Positions 52,799 through 60,154 of a DNA stretch of 64,000 nt are shown in pieces; positions within the stretch are counted from its first letter, which is position 1; every line of letters begins with the position of its first letter. Under the pieces are notes generated by a model. That model saw nothing but the letters and a program-made list of their open reading frames with translations, ran no database searches and had not been told where the DNA came from. The stretch lies in contig NZ_MZMU01000015.1 of assembly GCF_004123835.1 (NCBI RefSeq), positions 1 through 64,000 on the forward strand, in the 5' to 3' direction. A program made the translations under genes and the position numbers. Origin of the DNA: Rhizobium leguminosarum (lineage in GTDB: Bacteria; Pseudomonadota; Alphaproteobacteria; Rhizobiales; Rhizobiaceae).

Positions 52799-53668
52799 TC
52801 AGACTTTGACCGGCGTCGGCGGACCGGTGACGATGGGTGTATCGTCACGGCTGCCCCATTCGCTCCACGAGCCGTCATAAAGCTTGTTGTCGTGATGACC
52901 GAGCGATTCCAGCGCCAGCGTGATGATCGCGGCGGTGATTCCCGAACCGCAGGAGGTGACGACAGGCTTTGAAAGATCGATGCCTGCATCCTCGATCGTC
53001 TGCCTGAGTTCGGGCAGCGACTTGAAACGGCCCTGGCTGGCGAAGACGCCAGAGGGCAGGCTGCAGGCGCCCGGCATATGGCCGGAACGCATGCCGGCGC
53101 GCGGCTCCGGCTCGACGGCGGCAAAGCGGCCGGCGCTGCGGGCATCGGCAATCTGCATCGCACCGCTGGAGACGATGTCGCGCATCGTATCGAGCGTCAC
53201 CACGCGGCTCTCGTCGAAATTCGGCGTGAAGGTCGCCGGCGCAGGATTGGGCGCTTCGGTTTCAAGCGGACGGCCCTCGGCCTTCCAGCCGTCGAGACCG
53301 CCATCGAGCACGAAGACATTTTTCGCCCCCATCACCCGGAACAGCCACCAGACGCGCGGCGAGGCGAACAGGCCGATGCCGTCATAGACGACGATCCGAT
53401 CATTCTCGCTGATGCCGAGCCGGCCGACTTCGGCAGCGAAATAGTCGGGCGATGGGATCGTATGCGGCAGCGACGTCGAGTGGTCGGCGATCTTGTCCTG
53501 GTCGAAGCGGATGGCGCCGGGAATATGGCCGGCCGCATATTCAGCATCGGCATCGCGCTTCTGCGCCGGCAGATAGAAGGAGGCGTCCAGCACCCGCAGG
53601 TCAGCTTTCCCGAGCTCGGACTGCAGCCAGTCGGCCGAAACGACGAAACGGCTCTTGGTCTCACTCAT
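52799..53668 (-). CDS. sseA: 3-mercaptopyruvate sulfurtransferase
   Basis: A 289-aa protein with two rhodanese domains. The catalytic Cys240 sits in the CGSGIT loop, characteristic of mercaptopyruvate sulfurtransferase and not thiosulfate rhodanese (CRxGx[R/T]). The N-terminal domain has the inactive copy (DASFYLP, AGHIPGAIRFD). GGGAG precedes the ATG. It moves sulphur from mercaptopyruvate, a cysteine derivative, which fits its operon with cysK. Confidence 0.92.
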   Translation of the reverse strand: MSETKSRFVVSADWLQSELGKADLRVLDASFYLPAQKRDADAEYAAGHIPGAIRFDQDKIADHSTSLPHTIPSPDYFAAEVGRLGISENDRIVVYDGIGLFASPRVWWLFRVMGAKNVFVLDGGLDGWKAEGRPLETEAPNPAPATFTPNFDESRVVTLDTMRDIVSSGAMQIADARSAGRFAAVEPEPRAGMRSGHMPGACSLPSGVFASQGRFKSLPELRQTIEDAGIDLSKPVVTSCGSGITAAIITLALESLGHHDNKLYDGSWSEWGSRDDTPIVTGPPTPVKV

Positions 53669-53686
53669 GATGGTCTCCCTTGATGG

Positions 53687-54424
53687 TCAGGCTTCGTCGC
53701 CGGGCGTGCCGAAGCGGATGCGGAAGCGGCGGTTTTCCTTGCCCTTCTTCTCGATCTTGGCGATATGGATCTGCCCGACTTCCTGGGTCTCGGAGACATG
53801 TGTGCCGCCGCAGGGCTGGCTGTCAATCGAGGAGTTCTCGCCGATGCAGACGAGGCTGACGCGCCCGAGCCCCATCGGCGGGCGGACGTTCTTCGATTTG
53901 ACGATGTCGGGATTGGCCGCAAGTTCCTCATCGGTGATCCATTGCAGGGTGACCGGATGGTTCTGGCCGACGAGTTCCATCAGCTTGACGGTCACTTCGT
54001 CCTTGTCGATCGTCTCGATCATGTCGAAGTCGACGCGGCTTTCCTCCTCGCCGACGGCAGCCCCGGTGATCGGATAGGAGCAGACGACGGAAAGCAAGTG
54101 GCAGGCCGTGTGCATGCGCATCAGCCTGTAGCGGCGCGGCCAGTCGACATGCAGCACCAAGTTCTCGCCGACCACGGGCCGCGGCGCACCTTCGAGCGGC
54201 ACGTGGATGATGACATCCTTGCTCGGACCATGTTTCGTCTGGCCGAGCGCGATCTTGCTGCCGTCAGCGCGCTCGAGCTCTCCGGTGTCTCCGGGCTGGC
54301 CGCCTGATGTGGCATAGAAGCAGGTCTGGTCCAGTTCGATGCCCCCGTCTTCGTGAACGGCGGTGACGACCGCCTCGCACGTCGAGAGATAGAAGTCGTC
54401 ACGATAAAGGGCATTGACGGGCAT
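53687..54424 (-). CDS. alanyl-tRNA editing protein (AlaX type)
   Basis: A 245-aa free-standing editing domain: FYATSGGQPGDTG as in the AlaRS second additional domain, the zinc site MHTACHLLS (HxxxH) and CGGTHVSETQEVG (Cys and His). It hydrolyses Ser- or Gly-tRNA(Ala). It starts six bases after the cysK stop. Serine is the precursor of cysteine, so linking editing to cysteine synthesis is interesting but unproven. Confidence 0.9.
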   Translation of the reverse strand: MPVNALYRDDFYLSTCEAVVTAVHEDGGIELDQTCFYATSGGQPGDTGELERADGSKIALGQTKHGPSKDVIIHVPLEGAPRPVVGENLVLHVDWPRRYRLMRMHTACHLLSVVCSYPITGAAVGEEESRVDFDMIETIDKDEVTVKLMELVGQNHPVTLQWITDEELAANPDIVKSKNVRPPMGLGRVSLVCIGENSSIDSQPCGGTHVSETQEVGQIHIAKIEKKGKENRRFRIRFGTPGDEA

Positions 54425-54430
54425 GGCGTC

Positions 54431-55468
54431 TCACACAGGCTCGTAGGGAACGCGGATATCGGGCGACTTGGCCATCCAGCCCGGAACGGGCAGCCCCTTC
54501 GACGTCAGGAAATCCGGGTTGAAGAGCTTAGACTGATAGCGGTTGCCGTAATCGCAGAGGATCGTCACCACCGTGTGACCAGGCCCGAGATCCCGGGCGA
54601 GATTGACCGCGCCGGCAATGTTGATCGCTGTCGAGCCGCCGAGGCAGAGGCCCTCGTTCTCGACGAGGTCGAAGAGATAAGGCAGCGCTTCGGCATCCGA
54701 GATCCGATAGGCATAGTCAGGCGTGAAACCCTCGAGATTGGCGGTGACGCGGCCCTGGCCGATGCCCTCGGTGATCGAGGATCCCTCGGATTTCAGCGCG
54801 CCGTTCTGGTAGAATTCATAGAGTGCGGCGCCATCGGGATCGGCGATGCCGATCTTGACGTCTGCCTTGAAAGCCTTGAGGCCGGCGGCGACACCTGCCA
54901 GCGTGCCGCCGGAGCCGACCGAGCAAATGAAGCCATCGACCTTGCCGTCGGTGTCTTTCCAGATTTCTTTTGCCGTCGTTTCGACATGCGCCTGGCGGTT
55001 GGCGACGTTATCGAACTGGTTTGCCCAGATCGCCCCGTTCGGCTCGGTCTTCGCCAGCTGCTCTGCCAGCCGCCCGGATACCTTCACGTAATTGTTCGGG
55101 TTCTTGTAGGGAACGGCGGGCACTTCGACGAGTTCGGCGCCGAGCAGCTTCAGCGCGTCCTTCTTTTCCTGGCTCTGCGTTTCCGGGATGACGATGACGG
55201 TACGATAACCGAGCGCCTTGGCGACCAGCGTCAGCCCGATGCCGGTATTGCCGGCCGTTCCCTCGACGATGACGCCGCCCGGCCGAAGCAATCCCTTCCG
55301 CTCTGCGTCGCGGATGATGTAGAGCGCGGCGCGATCCTTGACCGACTGGCCGGGGTTCAGGAACTCCGCCTTGCCGAGAATGGTGCAGCCGGTCATCTCT
55401 GAGGCGCCCTTGAGTTTGATCAGGGGCGTGTTGCCGATGGCTTCGAGGACGGAGGGGTGGAAGGTCAT
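54431..55468 (-). CDS. cysK: cysteine synthase A
   Basis: A 345-aa fold-type II PLP enzyme with Lys44 (NPGQSVKDRAA), the substrate loop EGTAGNTGIGL and the phosphate-binding GSGGTLAG. It makes cysteine from O-acetylserine and sulphide. It is the first gene of the minus-strand operon; its promoter must lie in 55469-55694. The length is slightly over the 310-330 typical of CysK because of a C-terminal extension (SKGLPVPGWMAKSPDI). Confidence 0.92.
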   Translation of the reverse strand: MTFHPSVLEAIGNTPLIKLKGASEMTGCTILGKAEFLNPGQSVKDRAALYIIRDAERKGLLRPGGVIVEGTAGNTGIGLTLVAKALGYRTVIVIPETQSQEKKDALKLLGAELVEVPAVPYKNPNNYVKVSGRLAEQLAKTEPNGAIWANQFDNVANRQAHVETTAKEIWKDTDGKVDGFICSVGSGGTLAGVAAGLKAFKADVKIGIADPDGAALYEFYQNGALKSEGSSITEGIGQGRVTANLEGFTPDYAYRISDAEALPYLFDLVENEGLCLGGSTAINIAGAVNLARDLGPGHTVVTILCDYGNRYQSKLFNPDFLTSKGLPVPGWMAKSPDIRVPYEPV

Positions 55469-55694
55469 GGAATCTGCCTCTATTCGAACTCTTACTTTAG
55501 GAACGGTCTTTTCCCTTCACAAGGCTGAGTTGGCAAGAAATGCTATTCCACGCCTCCGTCGGACACGACAAAATTTGCTTTCCTCTCCCTGAAATGGTGC
55601 ATGGCCCGCAATCCCGTCGGGTGAGGGGTGATCCGAAGATTGACTTTCCCCGTACGGATGACGACAAAGCGAAAACGGAGCGCGGCTACAGGGC

Positions 55695-56354
55695 GTGACC
55701 GAAACCGACATGGTTCACGAGCAGATCGACACGATCGATGCATTGATGGCGCATTATGTTGCCGGCTCCTTGCCCGAGCCGGCGCGTGTGCTGGTGCAGT
55801 CTCATCTCGAAATGAAACCGGACAATCGCAGCCTGGTGAACAGCCTCGAGCTGCTGGCAGGCGAAGCTCTGGAAAGCGCGCCTGAAGTCGCCATTGCCGA
55901 TCGCGACGGGCGGCTTGCGGCGATCTTTTCCTCTGCGTCTCCCGTCCCGGTGCCACGGACGGTCGAGCGACCGGAAAACGCGCTGTTTCCGCAAGCATTG
56001 CGCGCCCTCTTGGGCTTCGAAGCCGAGGATGTGCCCTGGCGCCGGCGGTTGCCCGGTTTCAAGGAATACTCGCTCGACATGGACGGCTGCGAGGTCAGCC
56101 TGATGTGGATCCGGCCTGGCCGTGCCTTGCCGGCGCACACCCACAAAGGCATGGAACTGATCCTCATTCTCGACGGCGCCTTCAACGATGAACGCGGCCG
56201 TTTCGGCCCCGGCGACATCTCCATTGCCGACGAGACGGTCGACCACCGGCCGGTCGCCGAAAAGGACCGGCCTTGCATCGCCTTTGCCGTCTCGGACGGA
56301 CCGGTCAAGCTCACCGGATCCTTCCGCCAGATGATCGGCGACCTGATCGGCTGA
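55695..56354 (+). CDS. ChrR-like protein with a degenerate anti-sigma domain
   Basis: A 219-aa protein starting with GTG at 55695 (or ATG at 55710). Residues 1-80 match the ChrR anti-sigma domain in layout (helical, DALMAHYVAGSLPEPARVLV), but the zinc motif HxxxCxxC is replaced by SHLEMKPDN, so both cysteines are missing. The C-terminal cupin keeps its metal ligands (PAHTHKGMELIL, then ...TVDHRP). In Rhodobacter ChrR silences the singlet-oxygen sigma factor RpoE. No sigma factor gene is present here, so the regulatory role is probably changed. Confidence 0.75.
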   Translation: MTETDMVHEQIDTIDALMAHYVAGSLPEPARVLVQSHLEMKPDNRSLVNSLELLAGEALESAPEVAIADRDGRLAAIFSSASPVPVPRTVERPENALFPQALRALLGFEAEDVPWRRRLPGFKEYSLDMDGCEVSLMWIRPGRALPAHTHKGMELILILDGAFNDERGRFGPGDISIADETVDHRPVAEKDRPCIAFAVSDGPVKLTGSFRQMIGDLIG

Positions 56355-56452
56355 AAGCAGCCACAATAGTGTGATAGAGCCGTAAATCCGGAGGGGTTGA
56401 GGAACTTCCGGACCTGTTTTCGCATTGATCAGGCAGCCCGGAGGAACATGTC

Positions 56453-57286
56453 ATGCGTGATTTCATTGCCCATCCCGAACATGGAATCGTCTGGATTTCG
56501 GGTGCGAGTTCAGGCATCGGCCGGGCGCTTGCGCTGAGGCTCGCCGGCGAAGGATACAAGGTCGCCGTCACCGCCAGAAGCCACGAAAAGCTGGTCGAAC
56601 TGCAGGCCGAAGCCAATGGCCTCTCGGGCCGTATCATTGTGCTCGACGGCGACGTTACCGATGCCGAGGACATGGAACATGTCATGGCCTCTATTGAATA
56701 TGAGCACGGCACGCTCGCCATGGCGATCCTCAATGCCGGCGTCTACCTGCCTGTTCATGCCGAGGATCTGAACCGCACCGATTTCGAGAAGAGCTTTGCC
56801 GTGAACCTCTCTGGCGTCGTCAACTGTCTGCTGCCGGCGATCCGCCATATGAAGGCGAAAGCGCAGGGACAGATCGCCATCGTTTCCTCCGTCACCGGCT
56901 ATGGCGGCCTGCCGACTGGGGCTGCCTATGGCGCTACCAAGGCGGCACTGATCAATATGGCCGAAAGCCTGAAATTCGATCTCGACAAGATGGGCATCCG
57001 CATCCAGCTCGTCTGCCCGGGCTTCGTCGATACGCCGGCAACGAGGAAGAATGGCTTTCCGATGCCGGCTCTGGTATCGGTGGAGGAGGCCGCCCGGGAG
57101 ATTGCCGCCGGGCTGAAATCGCAGGCCTTCGAGATCACGTTTCCGAAGCGCTTCACCACCATGCTGAAGCTCGCGCGCCTGCTCCCCTATAGCCTTTATT
57201 TCACGCTGGTGAACCGCGTGACCGGCTGGCGGGAGCGGCCGCCATCGGCTGGTCGCCACCCGGTGACACCGCATGCGGCGGAATGA
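56453..57286 (+). CDS. SDR-family oxidoreductase (ChrR locus type)
   Basis: A 277-aa short-chain dehydrogenase: SGASSGIGRALALRLAG, NAG in LNAGVYLP, the catalytic SSVTGYGGLPTGAAYGATK (Ser, Tyr, Lys) and CPGFVDTPAT. GGAGGAACATGTC precedes the ATG. The order chrR-SDR-cfa is known from singlet-oxygen response clusters in other alphaproteobacteria. The stop abuts the stop of the opposite-strand cfa gene. Confidence 0.9.
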   Translation: MRDFIAHPEHGIVWISGASSGIGRALALRLAGEGYKVAVTARSHEKLVELQAEANGLSGRIIVLDGDVTDAEDMEHVMASIEYEHGTLAMAILNAGVYLPVHAEDLNRTDFEKSFAVNLSGVVNCLLPAIRHMKAKAQGQIAIVSSVTGYGGLPTGAAYGATKAALINMAESLKFDLDKMGIRIQLVCPGFVDTPATRKNGFPMPALVSVEEAAREIAAGLKSQAFEITFPKRFTTMLKLARLLPYSLYFTLVNRVTGWRERPPSAGRHPVTPHAAE

Positions 57287-58546
57287 TCAACGGCGCGAGA
57301 ACACGACCTGGCGCACATCGATATTGCGGGCACGGAAGCCGGCCTCGCAATAGAACAGATAGAATTCCCATAGCCGCTTGAAACGTTCGTCGAAGCCCAT
57401 CGGGCGGATGCGTTCCCAGACCGACCAGAAACGCTCGCGCCATTCGGCGAGCGTGCGGGCGTAGTCGAGCCCGAAGCCGAAGTCCTTGACCAGCGACAGA
57501 TCGACCTTGCCGGCGAGTTCGGCCAGATGGTTGCGCGTCGGCAGCATGCCGCCGGGAAAGACATATTTCTGGATGAAGTCAGGGTTGCTGCGATACTGGT
57601 CGAAGGACTCGTCCTTGATCGTGATGATCTGCAGGCCGGCCTTGCCGCCCGGCTTCAGACATTGCCTGAGCTTGGAGAAATAGGACGGCCAGTATTTCTC
57701 GCCGACCGCTTCGAACATCTCGATCGAGACGATCCGGTCGTAGAGCCCTGCTTCATCGCGGTAATCCTGGAAGCGGAATTCCACGCGGTCGTCGAGGCCG
57801 GCCTTGTGGATGCGCTCCTCGGCAAAGGCGAGCTGCTCGCGGCTGATCGTCAGCCCCGTCACCTTGCAGTTCAGCTCGCTTGCCGCGAATTCAGCAAAAC
57901 CGCCCCAGCCGCAGCCGATCTCCAGCACGTGGTCGCCGGGCTCGATGCCGGTCGCCTCGGCAAGCGCCCGGTATTTGGCATTCTGGGCCGATTGCAGATC
58001 GTTGGCGCCGGTCGAATAGAGTGCAGAAGAATAGGTCATGCTCGGATCGAGCCATTCCCTGTAGAAATCGTTGCCGAGATCGTAATGGGCGGAAATGTTG
58101 CGCTTCGAGCCGGTCTTGGTGTTGGTGTTCATCCAATGCCGGACGCGCTCGAACAGGCGGCCAAGACCGCCCTTGCCATGCGCATAGCTGTACGCGGCCT
58201 CGCCGTTGACGAGGAAGAGTTCGAGGAAGGCGGCGATGTCCGGGCTGTCCCAATCGCCGTCCATATAGGTTTCGGCGACCCCGATCGTGCCGCTCGTCAG
58301 CGCCCGATAGGCAAGGTTCCAATTGTTGAGGCTGAGCGCCGCCTTCGGCCCGGGCTGCTTGCCCTCGATCAGCAGCCTGCGGCCGTCGGGGAGGGTGACG
58401 GCAAGCGAACCGTGCTGCATGCGCAGAAGTCCGCGCAGCGCCAGCTTTGCCTTGAAGGGCAGCCCCTTCGCCATGCGGGACATGTTTTCGGCCGTCAGCG
58501 TCACCGCGTCACGAGCCAGCAGGTTCCAATCCTGCGCCTTGCTCAT
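57287..58546 (-). CDS. cfa: cyclopropane-fatty-acyl-phospholipid synthase
   Basis: A 419-aa CFA/mycolic acid synthase-type methyltransferase. The N-terminal domain (GLLRMQHGSLAVTLPDGRR) is followed by the SAM fold with HVLEIGCGWGGFAEFA, the lipid-site motif YSSALY, EMFEAVGEKYW and the final FYLFYCEAGFRARNID. GGAGGAGAAGAG precedes the ATG. It methylates double bonds of membrane phospholipids, giving acid and oxidant resistance. It converges with the SDR gene with no gap. Confidence 0.93.
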   Translation of the reverse strand: MSKAQDWNLLARDAVTLTAENMSRMAKGLPFKAKLALRGLLRMQHGSLAVTLPDGRRLLIEGKQPGPKAALSLNNWNLAYRALTSGTIGVAETYMDGDWDSPDIAAFLELFLVNGEAAYSYAHGKGGLGRLFERVRHWMNTNTKTGSKRNISAHYDLGNDFYREWLDPSMTYSSALYSTGANDLQSAQNAKYRALAEATGIEPGDHVLEIGCGWGGFAEFAASELNCKVTGLTISREQLAFAEERIHKAGLDDRVEFRFQDYRDEAGLYDRIVSIEMFEAVGEKYWPSYFSKLRQCLKPGGKAGLQIITIKDESFDQYRSNPDFIQKYVFPGGMLPTRNHLAELAGKVDLSLVKDFGFGLDYARTLAEWRERFWSVWERIRPMGFDERFKRLWEFYLFYCEAGFRARNIDVRQVVFSRR

Positions 58547-59006
58547 CTCTTCTCCTCCAGCATTTTCTTGCCGGTTGGGAAGGACGACGCACCCGTGCTG
58601 ATATGCGCGGCCGCCCCCCGGCCATTACATCGAAAGCTACCGCATAATTCCTGAAATCGGAACAGATTTAGCAGTTCAAAATGTTACAGGGTCCGTTGCG
58701 CGGCGCGTGCGGCGCTGCCATGCCATTCCGCCGCGTCCGCAACCGGGCGGGGCGGCCGGACGCTGACTTCAGGCGGACACGCCGGACGCCTGACGGAGCG
58801 TGCCCTTCAGCTACAATTCCGCGTCCTTTGCCGGTGACCGCCTGATGGAATCATTGTTCCGAAATTTGCCGAAAACCTGCATTCAAGCCTCGCCGCATAC
58901 CCGGCATGGTTATGCGTAAACCTTAACGGGCGATGTCGCTGGATCGGCGCCGGCGCATGCCCTACTTGCATGCGGAGATACTAAAAAACCGTGGCATGAG
59001 GCCGCT
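58547..59006. other. gap with a degenerate family-B repeat
   Basis: A 460-bp gap without genes. At 58641-58719 a worn copy of the family-B element is visible: CGCATAATTCCTGAAATCGG, then CAAAATGTTACAGGGTCC and GCGCGGCGCGTGCGGCGCTG. The inner stem is lost. The rest shows nothing I can name; promoters for cfa (minus) and the 105-aa gene (plus) must lie here. Confidence 0.6.
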
Positions 59007-59324
59007 ATGTTCATCTCCTTTCGCGAAGCCGCAGATCTCGGTCTCCAGATCGCACTTGCACTCACCTTGACGATGAGTGGCATGGCGGTCGCCTCCTACG
59101 CCGTCAGGAATGACAAGGCTAAAATTTCCGCAATCGACGTCAGCCGTCCCTCACTCTGGACCGCCGATCCGATGCGCGTCGATCCGGCTACGCAGGCCTA
59201 CCTGCGCGCCGATGCTTCGGCCGCACTGGAACTCGCCGATGGTGCCGATGACCTCTGCCACGACCCGATCGGCCTCCGGCTTTCCTGCGACTTGATCGTC
59301 ACCTCCGGTACTGCGGCTTTTTAG
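59007..59324 (+). CDS. small exported or anchored protein sharing a module with the BA14K protein
   Basis: A 105-aa protein; GAGG precedes the ATG at 59007. It has an N-terminal hydrophobic segment (LGLQIALALTLTMSGMAVAS, about residues 11-30), then SRPSLWTADPMRVDPATQAY, a pattern also found as SRDLWTMTPVKVDPRQQRY in the protein at 13857-14438. It ends with two cysteines (DLCHDPIGLRLSCDL). It is probably periplasmic; the function is unknown. Confidence 0.65.
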   Translation: MFISFREAADLGLQIALALTLTMSGMAVASYAVRNDKAKISAIDVSRPSLWTADPMRVDPATQAYLRADASAALELADGADDLCHDPIGLRLSCDLIVTSGTAAF

Positions 59325-59439
59325 GTGAAGGCGGTCGGGAGGCGTCACCGCCATTCCCGAAAGCTTGCAAAATCCAATGATTTGCCGTTTCATCGCGATA
59401 GCGACCACCGTCCGACTCTTTCCCTGAAGGATCAGCCTT

Positions 59440-60117
59440 TTGTCTATGCCGATGCCCCGCGGCTTCGAGAAGCCCTATGCCGCCTTCCTGTTCGATATGG
59501 ACGGCACCATCCTCAATTCGATCCGTGCGGCCGAGCGTGTATGGAGCGACTGGGCAAGGCGTCACGGGCTCGATGTCGCCACCTTTTTACCGAAGATGCA
59601 TGGATCGCGCGGCATTGACACGATCACCCGGCTGAACCTGCCGGGAGTCGATCCCGAACATGAATCGAAGCTGGTGACCGAGGCCGAAATCGCCGATGTC
59701 AGCGACGTCGTTGCTATTCCCGGCGCGGCGACCTTTCTGAGTTCACTGCCCCCGGATCGCTGGGCGATCGTCACCTCCTCGCCGTTGCGCCTTGCTCACC
59801 GACGGCTGGAGGCCGCAGGCTTGCCGGTGCCGAAATTCATGGTGACGGCGGAGGATGTGAAGGTCGGAAAACCCGACCCGCAATGTTATATTCTGGGCGC
59901 CGAGCGCCTCGGCGTCAGCACCCAGGATTGCCTGGTGTTCGAGGATGTCGCAGCCGGCATTACCGCCGGCGAGGCGGCGGGTGCCGATGTCATGGTCATC
60001 ACGACAACACATCACCAAAAGATGGAGACGCCGCACCCGACGCTTTCATCCTATGACGAGATCTCGGTCCGCATCTCCTCCGATCACAGGATGCTTATCG
60101 TCCCGAGCGCTGCCTGA
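59440..60117 (+). CDS. HAD-superfamily phosphatase
   Basis: A 225-aa HAD protein. The start is probably TTG at 59440, since AAGGA lies eight bases before it; the ATG at 59446 is the alternative. Motif I FLFDMDGTILNS (nucleophile Asp), motif II VTSSPLR, motif III Lys in VKVGKPDP and motif IV VFEDVAAGI, with a helical cap of the phosphoglycolate/sugar-phosphatase type. The substrate is probably a small sugar phosphate. It converges with nasA. Confidence 0.88.
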   Translation: MSMPMPRGFEKPYAAFLFDMDGTILNSIRAAERVWSDWARRHGLDVATFLPKMHGSRGIDTITRLNLPGVDPEHESKLVTEAEIADVSDVVAIPGAATFLSSLPPDRWAIVTSSPLRLAHRRLEAAGLPVPKFMVTAEDVKVGKPDPQCYILGAERLGVSTQDCLVFEDVAAGITAGEAAGADVMVITTTHHQKMETPHPTLSSYDEISVRISSDHRMLIVPSAA

Positions 60118-60154
60118 CAGCGCTCGGGCTGCGTCCTGCTCGCTTTTGCGCGAT

